A stretch of DNA of 22,395 bases, from NCBI GenBank assembly GCA_009801015.1, contig VHZZ01009335.1, forward strand, positions 15,178-37,572, read 5' to 3'. How positions within the stretch are numbered: position 1 is the stretch's first letter; each line of letters starts with the position of its first letter. Positions 9,132 to 18,384 of this stretch are shown here, piece by piece. The stretch comes from Silene noctiflora. Lineage: Eukaryota > Streptophyta > Magnoliopsida > Caryophyllales > Caryophyllaceae. A program made the position numbers and the translations under genes. Under the pieces are notes generated by a model. The model was not told the origin of the DNA and did no database searches. It saw nothing but the letters and a program-made list of their open reading frames with translations.

Positions 9132-11731
9132 ATGGAGAAAAAATGGAGACAAGTTGAAGACATTGTTGGGAGCACAGGAAGCATAAATCTATCTCCTGTT
9201 AAACAAGACAATGATTCAGTGATAGATCTGAGTTCCCAGGTTCATCACCTTCCTTGTTGTATCAAGTTCACTGGTCCCACTCATGTTTCCCACTATTTCA
9301 AGCCCAAATCCGCTGAAATTGAGATTGATGGTTTGCAAGTCCAAGAAGCCTTCTTTAGGGGCCGCAAATTGAACGGTGTTACTCTCAACCTTCCACAGGG
9401 TTATTCGGGTAATTTCGCCTTCTTATACCAACTATTTTCCCCGTCTCACTCATTTGTTCACCTTTTTTATTACACGTATTTTAATTAAAGGCAAACAGAT
9501 GATTGAGACGGGGGAGGGGAGTTTGTGTTTGCTGGTAATTTAGATATCTGGGTTGTGCCTTGTGAAGAGCATTATTTTTATTTTGAATGTTGTTGAATTC
9601 ATTTATGAAAAGAACCTTTGAATCATTATATGTTCTCAGTTCATTATCTGAATTGATAAATAAACGATAGTAAAATGAGAATACAGACTAACTATTAAGT
9701 GCATTTTTCGTCGTTCTACAATGTTACATCGAATATCAATCAGAAAAGAAAATGACTGGAGAAGAGAATGTGTCTCAAGGTTGTATCGCATAGTGTTAGG
9801 TTAGCAAACATTCTGCAAGGCTATGGTTTACTATCTGAATTTGAATCGAGTTGTTGGCTTGAAAGTTTGAAGCTGCCATTCTATAGTGTTTGTGCTAAAC
9901 CCATAAACCTATGTAGCCCTTTTTTTTTGGTGAGTAGGAACATATATTAGAGTATTAATGATTCAATCTGAAATGGTTTATTTTTAATGTTTAAAAGCCG
10001 ATTCATAGTTTGAGAAGGTTTTAGCTTTTCCCCGAGCGCTATATTTCTCATTTTAACTCAAGTTAATGCCTTTAACGAACATGTTAGGATGTTAGGGAGA
10101 TGGCAAGACCAAACCCCTTGATTGGATAACTATCGGATGAGAGGGAATTGGTGGTGACAGAAATGGAGGGATCTACTTTATGTTCTGCAAGACAAATTAA
10201 AATCCTTCCAACATAAAAAGATTCCCAAGGAAAATAACATTGTTCGATTCCCCGCACCCCTCTCTTTTCCTTCCCCCTACGATTTTATGCAAACAAACCC
10301 TTAACTATGAATAATGGTGAGCTACACTTCCGCAACTTTTAAATTGAGTTTGCCTGTTTTCTCATTTGGATTCAGCGATTCACTACATTTTTCATATATT
10401 CCCGCTTTTGATTAGAAATAACCCATCGAAACACTCAAGCAAATATAGGTCTCATATTTCTCACATATTTTTCATTTCCGGAGACATTGTTCCAAAAGTG
10501 AATGGAGGGAGTACTTATTTATCTCTCTAAGGTGGAAGTAATAGTGAATTAGAATTTAGAACATCATAATTTAGTTTCTTTTGACAGCAATAATCATTAT
10601 TTTGGCCTCCTTCTCTCCGTCTTGCAAATGTGCATCCTTAGCTGCATCTGCATGACTGCATCTCATGTGCTTAGTTAACAAGTCTTTATTGCAAATATTT
10701 AGCATTAACAGTCTGTTATTTTGAAATATTTGGCCCTTTCTGACTATTTATGGATTATGACAAGATGATGTTCTGATCTATCTGCAGGATTTATCATGGG
10801 AAAGAAAAAATCTAGTGAGGATAAAACTAACAGAAGACACGGTGGATGTAAAGCTTCGGAAATTTCTAATGGCAATGATAATACTTGGGAGATGCTTGCT
10901 AAGAGTGGTAACATGACATTTTGGAACCATGACAGTCTTCCCTCCCAAGAGGATGCCTCTTTGCGTTTGTTTCACTTGTTTGCTGTTGCAAAAGCAGTAA
11001 GTTATCCATTTTATTATCTCTTTATATTGTATATGCCCTGAATATTGTAGCCATTCTAAAATATATTTTATGTTTAACTTCATTGAAGGCAACTATGTTG
11101 AGCGCTGAAGGTGATTCAGGATTAGACTTTACATAAGATAAATGAAGTTCAGAACTATTAATTTTGTGTTAAAGTTGTGGTAATTTAAAACGAGAAGGAG
11201 ATAGCTCTTTCATCTCTTCAAACAGCCTAAATACAGGATAGCAGCGACCATAACCTTGTTATTCTGACTCCTCACTTTTGGGACGTACCCATGTCCGACA
11301 TGACACTTGAGAATATGAGAAACGTGTATATGATCCTTATGAAGACAAATCTCCTAGAAGAGCTGAAAGTGGAGGCCCAAGGGTGGCATGTTTAAAACTT
11401 GAAAAGAGATTTTATATGAAATTTGATGATATTGAGCCTTAATTTTCAACATATCTCTATTCCAGCTTAAAAATTTTCAGTATTTCAAATTCTTGAATAT
11501 ATTTATGTTTTGTCCCAACTCCCAGCACTCATTTCCTAATATGATTTACGTTGAGTTCCTTCATTTAGAATTCTTATCTTAGTACTATATAACATGACAC
11601 AATATAATGTTCGTTTCTCCTACTAACCTTCTCTCCATTCCTCCTGGCATGTTAATTGCACTCCTAACACTTCCCTTTTAAAACTGCAGCTGCATGAGCC
11701 ATTGAGTGATGAAGATTTAAATTCTGCATAA
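9132..11731 (+). CDS. RNASEH2C: Ribonuclease H2 subunit C (three exons)
   Basis: Coding exons are 9132-9408, 10788-10996 and 11690-11731; the introns begin GTAATT and GTAAGT and end GCAG and GCAG. The splice phases fit exactly and give 175 aa. RNase H2C is a non-catalytic scaffold subunit of the nuclear RNase H2 complex, which removes ribonucleotides and RNA:DNA hybrids from DNA; the catalytic subunit A is not in this window. Family signatures are HHLPC (38-42), VSHYFKPKS (52-60), AFFRGRKLNG (73-82) and LPQGYSGFIMG (87-97, across the first splice). Then come a polar, low-complexity linker (about 98-125) and WEMLAKSGNMTFWNHDSLPS (126-145), ending in LHEPLSDEDLNSA from the third exon. I prefer the ATG at 9132 because the upstream in-frame ATG at 9054 adds 26 unconserved-looking residues. 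Intron 1 carries a Stowaway-like element. Confidence 0.88.
9432..9521. mobile_element. Stowaway-like MITE in intron 1 of RNase H2C
   Basis: A CCCCGTCTCACTCATTTGTT block near the left end is mirrored on the right, where the inward reading is CCCCGTCTCAATCATCTGTT. Such ends belong to the Stowaway (Tc1/mariner) MITEs of plants. The outermost bases have drifted and the TA target duplication is not clear. It starts only 23 bp after the 5' splice site of intron 1. Confidence 0.55.
9522..10787 (+). other. Remainder of RNase H2C intron 1
   Basis: AT-rich intron sequence with no recognisable gene. The 3' splice site TATCTGCAG (ending at 10787) is preceded by a weak pyrimidine tract. A lone Stowaway-type end (AATGGAGGGAGTA, about 10501-10513) occurs without a detectable partner. 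Confidence 0.6.
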
Positions 11732-12569
11732 AATCTAGAACTCCTGATCGTAGTGAAAGGTAGTCTTTCTATGCTCTTTGAGATCTAGTAGTTATGTTTA
11801 AAACTTATCTCGATGAAAAAATGTTGTTTGTATTTTCTTAGCATTATAGTACGTCGAGCAGTTCCTATATTATGTTCCTGTCTCATGACCTGGATTCTGT
11901 ATACGCAGTACTAGGACTGCTAGAGTACTAGCAATACTTACAAAACAACAACATTGCCCCGTGCCTCTAGGGCTCATTTAAATTATGCGTTAAGAGGTGT
12001 TCAACATACGCATACTTACCTCTGTGTTAGCAACACATACAAACTGTTTACAGAAGTCTGAATAAAAATTGCTCCGAGAATTGCATCAAATGACTCATAC
12101 TGCACAAAAAAGGAAGCGTAACCAATTTAATGAGCTGTTTTGTTTTATATCATCATAATATATAACCAAGGAGTAATGAGTCATTGACTGATTGACTACT
12201 GGTAAAAATGGAAATAACTAGCTATAATTACGTAATGCTCAATTAAATAGTTTAACTTTTTAATCCAGTCGTTTTGCGATCAATGAGCTACGCAATTTTT
12301 GTTAAGCATTGCACCTATATTTTGTGACCAACACATACTTATCAGTACTTGATATTTCTCAGTTGATTGCATGATTAATTTAGATCTTCTCACAGTCAGA
12401 CAGTTTCATATAGAAATGTGCAAAATTTTAGTCCTTTTTAGCAAGTGCAGGGGGAGCGTGGAAAGCTAATACAAGTAGGACTTCTACATGTTAGTCTTTT
12501 ATGAGTCATTTATTAGGTCAAGGGGTTTTCTAGGCAGCAATTTAGCTATATATAGGTTACAGTTTGGCT

Positions 12570-12705
12570 TAGTTTGAAAAACGCCCCTCAGGCGCAGACG
12601 ACACCAGCATCCCATCACCTCGCAGGATTGGCTCAGCGAGGCAGGCGCCTCACTCTGAGGCACAAGGTACTTGCAGGAGTGCTTTTTGCTCTGAGTGCAT
12701 GACAC
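12570..12705. repeat. GC-rich degenerate repeat with near-inverted ends
   Basis: A GC-rich island in AT-rich surroundings has several partial copies of GGCGCCTC/CCTCAGGCGC and CTCTGAGGC. The borders (GAAAAACGCCCCTCAGGCGC on the left; CAAAAAGCACTCCTGCAAG read from the right) are weakly inverted. This composition is typical of a class of plant repeats, but I cannot assign a family or find a target duplication. Confidence 0.4.
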
Positions 12706-12931
12706 TTTAGATTACTCAAAAAACCATCCAAACCCTTTCTATCTCTCGTTATCGTGCCTTCCATGTAATGTTACCACAAAGCATCTCCTTCCACTATTTG
12801 TGTCCTATCACTTGTAATGGCTCTTTTCTTCTCTATCTCTTCTGTCTTTTTGTGCTTTTCCTCTCATCTTTAGATTCTCTGATATCCTCTCATCGTAGAA
12901 GCGCCAAAGCCAAACCGAAAGTTGTTATACT

Positions 12932-13575
12932 CAGGGACGAAGCTAGGATAAAATTACGACCCGGGCCGATTTCGACTTCGTACCATGTCTTCACTATATA
13001 TAAGGACTTTTTGATTAGATAAGTTACGAAACATACAAATTAATTTTTATTTTTACGTAATTATTAAATTATACATTGATTTTTAGAAGGAATTCTCCAT
13101 ATTTTATATATAAAGCGTTTTTTTATCTAAACGGTCAAACAAATGTAAAATATAAATGATAATAAACTTATTTTAAGATGGTTCTATTATAAATTAAGGT
13201 GAGACAACCGACATAAAACAAATCACTATTGGAGTAATGGTAAAATTGTTTACTTAATTAGGACTATTCCTAATGATAAAAATGGTTCCCTACTTTTAAT
13301 TACAGAAATCCTAGTTAGCATTAAAAATATAATAGGTCGAGTCTTCGAGGAGAGGAGTATATTCGATGCTAAATAAGAAAATTCTTAAAAAAAAAAAAAT
13401 GAAAACGGGCATTACCGGAGTCGAACACGCGACCTCGTGGCAGTCTTAACACGTGTTAGATGTTTACCATTATGCTACTACAGATTATTGCTAAGTTACT
13501 GCCATTTATTATACTTAACATTGACAAGTTCGCCCGGGCCATGGCTCGTTCGGCCAGGGCTGAGCTTCGTCTCTG
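12932..13575. mobile_element. Non-autonomous hAT element (Tip100-type ends) with perfect 8-bp duplication
   Basis: The 644-bp element is flanked by identical 8-bp repeats, GTTATACT, at 12924-12931 and 13576-13583. Its terminal inverted repeats match at 12 of 13 positions: CAGGGACGAAGCT on the left and CAGAGACGAAGCT read inward from the right. This end type and duplication length are those of Tip100-like hAT transposons. A second inverted motif (CCCGGGCC) lies just inside each end. There is no transposase frame, so movement would have needed an enzyme supplied elsewhere. A tRNA-like segment lies inside at 13406-13481. The insertion lies downstream of the RNase H2C stop codon, in its likely transcribed region. 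Confidence 0.88.
13406..13481 (-). repeat. tRNA-like segment (A and B box) inside the hAT element
   Basis: Read on the minus strand, the segment shows an A-box-like TAGCATAATGG (about 13467-13477), then TAAGACTGCCACGAGG, and a B-box-like GTGTTCGACTCC (about 13417-13428), in the order and rough spacing of a tRNA gene. The ends that should form the acceptor stem do not pair, so it is not a functional tRNA gene. It may be a captured tRNA, the head of a nested SINE, or a part of this hAT family; an oligo(A) run at 13388-13399 on the plus strand is not in the right place for a SINE tail of this orientation. Confidence 0.5.
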
Positions 13576-13669
13576 GTTATACTGATCCGAGCTTTAAACG
13601 AGTGTATTTGTGTCTATATGTGGTGGTGAACCTTGATATGAATTTTTCCTCGGCCATGTGTATGCAGTA

Positions 13670-13795
13670 CAAGTTGGAGACCTGAAATTCACATTAGGAG
13701 CCATGGTAGCTTCTGCTGGTGAAATACTGAAGTCGATACTTCTGAGTTCTGAACAAGCTTTTCAAGGGAATGTCCCACCATCTTTTGTGGATTGA
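13670..13795 (+). other. Short open frame after an acceptor-like site, unknown
   Basis: After the acceptor-like TATGCAG (ending at 13667) an open frame reads QVGDLKFTLGAMVASAGEIL and on to VPPSFVD before TGA at 13793-13795, 41 residues in total. It has balanced, protein-like composition, unlike the AT-rich surroundings, but I do not recognise it. It could be the last exon of an alternative transcript, part of the RNase H2C 3' UTR, or chance. Confidence 0.25.
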
Positions 13796-14539
13796 ATCAA
13801 GGAGCTCAACCGCCCAAGGAATATTCTGCTATTGCTGTTGCACTTGTTAAGACTTTGTGTTGAATTTTAATTGTCAACATATGAATCATTAAACCTATTA
13901 AATTGTTATGATGTTCTTGTTTTCTGAGGTCTATTAAAGGTCTGATCCTGTACAAGAATTTGAACAAATATTATTGGATTCCAATTTGACAATTACAAAT
14001 GTATACTATTACACTTCGTAAAAGGTTTGGGAATGCAGTAAAAAATGGATTTTGGCCAAATTAGATAGTTTCCGCGGTTACTGGACTTTCCTCCTTTACC
14101 TTAGTCCTAGAAATACCAGGGATTTTTGTACGCGAGCGGAATCAAAGTTTCTTGGCAGCCACCCAGGGGATTGGAAAGAAGGCTAGCCTGGCATTTTCTA
14201 GCCGGCCAGGGTATGTTAGATTCAAATTTGACTTACGTCCCGCATAAGTTATAATTCTCCAGCTTTCTGTCTCTTTTTCCAATTTCAGCTCATTCATTTT
14301 TTAACTTGCAATCTGCATTCAGTCCTCTAGTCTCCTATTGCATCACTGATTCACTGTTGAGCTGATTTTGCATAAAATCAGTTCGCAAGAAAATTACCAT
14401 TAACAATAGATAATCTCATCCAAGTTTTTCTCTTTCATTTTGAGCCTCTATTCTTGAAAACGCCGGAAAGAATGACTTTCTAAGTTTATCGTTCCTCCAC
14501 TACAACAATAATAATCGAAAAAATGTTCAGCTCGTTCAT
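13796..14539. other. Intergenic region between convergent genes
   Basis: About 740 bp separate the RNase H2C transcription unit (+) from the stop codon of the PPR gene (-). Both 3' ends and poly(A) signals should lie here. AT-rich stretches such as AATAATAATCG (14508-14518) are close to the PPR stop on its downstream side. A short GC-rich block near 14150-14210 (CTAGCC/GGCTAG types) is partly self-complementary. I see no further gene. Confidence 0.5.
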
Positions 14540-16357
14540 TCACCAGTAATCTCTACAAGAGCAAGTTTCATCTTTAAAGTGGTGGAACCGATTTCGATCC
14601 CGAACAACAATTTTCCTGACATAGATGCCTGAAATGAGCTTAGCGTATGTGTGAGAATCTCTACACATTCTGACATTTGTAACTATTCTGATAACTGTAC
14701 TTTTAGGTGTTCTCAGAAGCGCAAACGCTAATGCTAACTTTTGACTATGATATCTTAACCTCTGTCGTTTTTCTTCCTCATTAACATTATGTGCAACTTC
14801 TGATATATCAGGAATGTACCCTTCAAACTTCAATTGCCATTCCATTTCGTTGATCATCTCATATATTTCTTCCCAATTTCGATTTGACTTATCTTGTGAA
14901 ACAAAGGTGTAAACCTTTCTTTTCACCTCAACCAAACTAATCCCAGGAATTTGATCAAGCCCTTTATCTGATACCATAGTCCTGACATTTGCCGAATCAG
15001 ACCAATTTTGCCCTTTAGCATACATATTGGCTATCTTAATATAATCACCTGCATTTTGCGAATCTAATTGTAGAAGTTCTTTTGCTACTCGCTCGCTCAC
15101 TTCTAGGCTTTGATGATCAGTAGCCGTGCTCAAAAGGGTTCGCCATACCACATCATTAGGTGGCATTTCCATTGTTTCAATCAGATTGAAGGCTTCATCA
15201 AACATAGCAGCTCGGCCTAGAAGATCTATCATACATCCATAATGTTGAATTTCAGGTCTAATTTGATGCTCGAACCTCATTTTGTTGAAAAACTGGATAC
15301 CCTCTTTAACAAGGCCAGCATGTCTACAAGCACTTAGCAGACCCAGGTAGAGAACAGCATCTGGGTTGATCCCCTTTTCGAGCATTTCCGAGAAGAGTAA
15401 TATAGCCTCAGCACCCTGCCCATGAACCGCGAGGCCTGATATCATTGTACTATACGTCCACTGATTCTTCGTGCTCATACTATTGAAAACAATTAGACCC
15501 CCCTCTACAGACCCACATTTTAGGTACATATCTATCAGAGAAGTCTCTATTATAGTATTCAGACCTCGAAAGTTCCTCAGTAAGTAGCAATGTACAGACT
15601 TACCTAAATCAAGGGCACCCAAATGAGAACAAGCTGAAATCAAACTTACCAAAATGCTTTCTTCAGCCCTACAACTGCCTTCTTCCATCATTTTCCAAAA
15701 TAATTTGACACACTCCCACCACATTCCCAAATTAGCATGAGACGCGATGAGCGCACTCCAAGAAGCAACGGTTTTCCGTTCTGTTTCTTGAAAAACAGCA
15801 CAGGAATCTCTAATATCTCCACACTTCCCATACATGTTGATCAGACTATTCTGAACAAACACATCGCCTCGCAATCCAAATTTACAGATTTGCCCATGAA
15901 TCTGCTTCCCTAACATCACCAAACCCAGGCTAGCACAGTCTTTTAGAACAAAAGGGTATGTAAAATTATCAGGTAAATTTCCAGTTTCAAGCATTACAAC
16001 TAACAGACCAAGTGATTCATGAAAACCACCATTGTTAGTGTGACCTCTAATCATGGTGTTGAACTGAAATGTATCAGGATCATCAATTTGGTTAAAAACT
16101 GATGATGCATAATCCATATTACACCAGTTTGAAAGGGCACAAACTGAAATAAAATTACTGACACAAAAAGAGTTGCAGAAATATCCTAGCTTTAGTACAT
16201 TCCCATGAACTTGCTTCAATTCCGCCACGGATTTGCACTTCTTCAACAATGACACACATTCTTGCTCTCTCAACCTAATGCTGGTATCAAGCTTTTGTGG
16301 GTAATCCTCTTTTGGCAATAACAGTTGAGGTTGATGATGTATTTGTAGCCTAATCAT
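14540..16357 (-). CDS. PPR protein, PLS class with E, E+ and DYW domains
   Basis: The gene encodes an intact, intronless 605-aa protein. PLS-class pentatricopeptide repeat proteins bind specific RNA sites, usually in mitochondria or plastids, and the DYW domain is a cytidine deaminase for C-to-U RNA editing. PPR motifs run from about residue 55 to 400 (e.g. FNTMIRG, FVQNSLINMYGKCG, ETSLIDMYLKCG, HYGCMIDLLGRA). The E/E+ region follows (about 404-510), then the PG-type GYIPD (513-517) and a DYW domain ending CSCRDYW (599-605). Two deaminase residues are altered: HSE is HSQ (Q539, codon 14741-14743) and CxxCH is CRDSH (C565, S568, H569; serine codon 14654-14656). Each change needs one base, so the domain may bind RNA or partners without catalysing deamination. 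The overall organisation recalls the Arabidopsis At1g31920 protein, from memory. The N-terminus has no acidic residue until E17, compatible with an organelle presequence, but this is not proven. Confidence 0.93.
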   Translation of the reverse strand: MIRLQIHHQPQLLLPKEDYPQKLDTSIRLREQECVSLLKKCKSVAELKQVHGNVLKLGYFCNSFCVSNFISVCALSNWCNMDYASSVFNQIDDPDTFQFNTMIRGHTNNGGFHESLGLLVVMLETGNLPDNFTYPFVLKDCASLGLVMLGKQIHGQICKFGLRGDVFVQNSLINMYGKCGDIRDSCAVFQETERKTVASWSALIASHANLGMWWECVKLFWKMMEEGSCRAEESILVSLISACSHLGALDLGKSVHCYLLRNFRGLNTIIETSLIDMYLKCGSVEGGLIVFNSMSTKNQWTYSTMISGLAVHGQGAEAILLFSEMLEKGINPDAVLYLGLLSACRHAGLVKEGIQFFNKMRFEHQIRPEIQHYGCMIDLLGRAAMFDEAFNLIETMEMPPNDVVWRTLLSTATDHQSLEVSERVAKELLQLDSQNAGDYIKIANMYAKGQNWSDSANVRTMVSDKGLDQIPGISLVEVKRKVYTFVSQDKSNRNWEEIYEMINEMEWQLKFEGYIPDISEVAHNVNEEEKRQRLRYHSQKLALAFALLRTPKSTVIRIVTNVRMCRDSHTYAKLISGIYVRKIVVRDRNRFHHFKDETCSCRDYW

Positions 16358-16574
16358 CTTATACTTGCATTATGATACTTAAAAAAGTGCTAAACTTCTC
16401 ATGTGACTTGAAATGAGGAATCTTTGAGGTAGAGTGGAATGTGCAAAAAGTTGAAACATGTTAAAGATGAAAATTAGTCATCCATGAGAATTGCGAGGGA
16501 AAGTTTTGGCCAAAGACATTATGCCAAGCTGTAGGACTTGAGGCTTAGAAGATAGGATAACGTTTAGCATTGAC
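16358..16574 (-). promoter_or_regulatory. Upstream (promoter-side) region of the PPR gene
   Basis: About 215 bp of AT-rich unique-looking sequence lie between the PPR ATG and the CGGGT-rich repeat. It should hold the 5' UTR and core promoter. I see no clear TATA box at a convincing distance. Confidence 0.35.
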
Positions 16575-16806
16575 CTGATATGGTATGAGCCTAGACCGGT
16601 TTAACGTGTCAGTCTCGTCGGTTTCGGGGTCAGGCGAACTCGGGTCAAGTTAGTTTGGGTGTCGCATTGTCGGGATAGTTCGAGTCGGGTTGGGTTATTT
16701 CGGGTTTCGGGTTTGTATTAGGTATGCTGGTCGGGTCGTTTTCAGCTCAAGCAGGTCGGATTATTTTGAGTCAAGTTGTTTTCTGATCATTGATTAAGAG
16801 AAAAAA

Positions 16807-17243
16807 GGATATTCTCCTCATACCCCTCAACTTTTTTCATTTTCTAAGGTGTGTCATTCTTTTCTTGAAAAAAAAACTTTGACCGTCAATAACTCTCGGC
16901 TACAAGTACAGAATACGATAAATAATTTTTTCAAATGGATTGTCTTTACGAGCTCTTCAGTTGGAAAAAAATTCACCGACGTCTCAACTCGTAGTCGGGA
17001 ATTATGGTCGGTCAGAGTTTATTAGTTAAAAAAACTTTGACCAACCATAACTACCGGCTACGTTAAAAAAGCGGAGATTTTTTTTTTCAAATTCAAAGGC
17101 CTTTACGAGATAATTGGTTTGGGAAAAAAATACCGTTTCCTAAACTTGTAGCGAGAATTATTGTCTGTCAAAGTTTTTTGGTGAAAAACGAAAGATACAC
17201 CTTAAAAAATGAAAAAGTTGAGGGCTCCAAGAGAGAATATCTT
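16807..17243. mobile_element. Mutator-like foldback MITE
   Basis: This 437-bp element has long imperfect inverted repeats: GGATATTCTC...CCTCAACTTTTTTCATTTTC on the left and AAGATATTCTC...CCTCAACTTTTTCATTTTTT read inward from the right, continuing through AAGGTGT and AACTTTGAC for well over 100 bp. A further AACTTTGACC...AACTACCGGCTAC copy lies in the middle (about 17032-17064), so it resembles a foldback with a duplicated arm. It is flanked by a 9-bp repeat, GAGAAAAAA (16798-16806 and 17244-17252), the size expected of Mutator-like elements, although the repeat is low-complexity. There is no coding capacity. Confidence 0.7.
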
Positions 17244-17270
17244 GAGAAAAAAAATGTACATCATCTATTA

Positions 17271-17358
17271 CTCCTTTTGTCCCCACTCAATTGTTTACTT
17301 TTGATTAAAATATCACCCGTTAATATAAGAGGTAAATAAATGACTGAGACGGAAACAG
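17271..17358. mobile_element. Stowaway MITE
   Basis: The 88-bp element starts CTCCTTTTGTCCCCACTCAA and ends with the inverted equivalent (CTGTTTCCGTCTCAGTCATT read inward), flanked by TA on each side (17269-17270, 17359-17360). Ends of the CTCCNTCCGTC type and a TA duplication define plant Stowaway (Tc1/mariner) MITEs. It lies 18 bp from the preceding Mutator-like MITE's duplication. Confidence 0.75.
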
Positions 17359-17539
17359 TATTACTTATTTACAGTTTAGTATTGATAATTGATTATGTAT
17401 TCTAACGTAAATAATATTAAGTGTGATTTCAAATTAGTCATTTTAAGCATCTTTGAATCCGTTAGAGTTATGTTTTGTTGAGTCATTTTCAGGTTGGGTG
17501 CTTTTAAATTGGGTTATTTCGGACCGGGTCAGTTACGGG

Positions 17540-18050
17540 TAAAGGTGGCAATCGGGTCAGTCGGGTCGGGTCAAGCCAGGTCAGGTCATATCGGGTCAGT
17601 ATACCCTTTCGGGTAAGGTCGGGTTGGGTTCCGATTGTTATCGGGTTGGGTCATTTCGTGTCAAATAATGTATCGGGTCGGGTCAGGTTTGGGTCGGGTC
17701 ACTATCGGGTCTAGTGATTTTATCGCATTATTTCAATTTTTGTCCATTAAAATTATTTTTTCGACCATTATTTGGTTTAGTTAATTCATTATTAAGTTCA
17801 CGTATCAGTCGAAACACTAAATCATATTCTCATTTTGACAATTTTAAGCATAATAATTGTCGGGTCATATATTTAATCGGGTCAATATCGGGGGTCAAAA
17901 TCGGGTTGGGTCTGGGTCGGATTCGGGTCATTGATTATCGGGTTGTGTCGGGTTACGGGCCGTCATCGGGTCGGGTTGGTTTCGGGTCACAAAATTCCCG
18001 CGTCCTATCGGGTCGGATTTGCTCGGGTCGGGTCAGACTTGCCAGCTCTA
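17540..18050. mobile_element. Non-autonomous hAT element with perfect 8-bp duplication
   Basis: The 511-bp element is flanked by identical 8-bp repeats GTTACGGG (17532-17539 and 18051-18058). The terminal inverted repeats are TAAAGGTGGCAA on the left and TAGAGCTGGCAA read inward from the right, matching at 10 of 12 positions, a known plant hAT terminus type. The interior is rich in CGGGT units near both ends and AT-rich in the centre, with no transposase. It inserted into a pre-existing CGGGT-rich region, which makes its borders invisible without the duplication. Confidence 0.8.
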
Positions 18051-18058
18051 GTTACGGG

Positions 18059-18384
18059 TCAACAAAGCTCGGGTCACGTACCGGCTCGGATCACTTCGAG
18101 TTTCGGATTGAATTCAAGTGTTGTAGTTTTGTCAATTTTGGATCTCGGGTCAATTTTTCCGGGTCGGATCAATCGAGTAATATTGATTCTGCGAGGTTGA
18201 TATGAGAGCCTAAATGAGGAACCCACACGGCCCGCCTACATAACCAGTAATGATACTTTTCCTACCTCCGCCTACATGACCGCAAGCATAAGATGCTAAA
18301 TTAAACATATGAGAGATGTTATCATTATACGTTTTTGATAATGCTCAACAAATGATATACTTCAAGGGTAATTCGTGTAACTAA
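18059..18384. other. Right part of CGGGT region and unassigned sequence upstream of the pseudogene
   Basis: The CGGGT units fade out by about 18175. From 18190 to 18384 I see no coding signal. The first exon of the dioxygenase (roughly 100 residues) should have been near here and is not recognisable, so it was deleted or displaced by the repeats. Confidence 0.45.

Larger units (their letters stand above)
11732..13669 (+). other. Probable 3'-UTR intron and flanking sequence of RNase H2C
   Basis: Twenty-eight bases after the stop codon there is a donor-like AAAG|GTAGTC (GT at 11760), and an acceptor-like TATGCAG ends at 13667. An intron of about 1.9 kb in the 3' UTR is therefore possible; the short stop-to-junction distance would not be expected to trigger nonsense-mediated decay. 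No other gene is visible in the stretch, which holds a GC-rich repeat (about 12570-12705) and a hAT element (12932-13575). Both splice sites are only sequence matches. Confidence 0.3.
16575..18190. repeat. CGGGT-rich degenerate repeat region hosting nested elements
   Basis: Blocks at about 16600-16790, 17490-17720 and 17870-18175 contain dozens of irregularly spaced CGGGT/GGGTC/GGGTT units. Between them lie inserted elements at 16807-17243, 17271-17358 and 17540-18050. The last of these is itself CGGGT-rich, so two separate sources contribute. The open frames crossing the region (for example 17714-18205) are composition artefacts. The units are not exact tandem repeats with a fixed period. 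Confidence 0.6.

Noticed and set aside
9409-9488. Continuation of the first RNase H2C exon to a stop at 9488
   Set aside because: The reading passes a good donor site and enters a Stowaway-like element; the spliced alternative restores conserved sequence in phase.
10501-10513. Second Stowaway MITE in intron 1
   Set aside because: Only one end (AATGGAGGGAGTA) is visible; no inverted partner or paired TA was found.
10778-11092. 104-residue minus-strand frame over RNase H2C exon 2
   Set aside because: It is antisense to a well-supported exon and spans its splice sites.
11930-11990. SINE or tRNA remnant suggested by ACAACAACATTGCCCC
   Set aside because: Short, with no A/B boxes, tail or target duplication.
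13406-13481. Functional tRNA gene on the minus strand
   Set aside because: The acceptor-stem ends do not pair and the anticodon arm is poor; it lies within a transposon.
17714-18205. 163-residue open frame in the CGGGT-rich tract
   Set aside because: It is produced by GC-rich short repeats (Gly/Arg/Ser/Val bias), crosses a hAT border and its target duplication, and has no domain.
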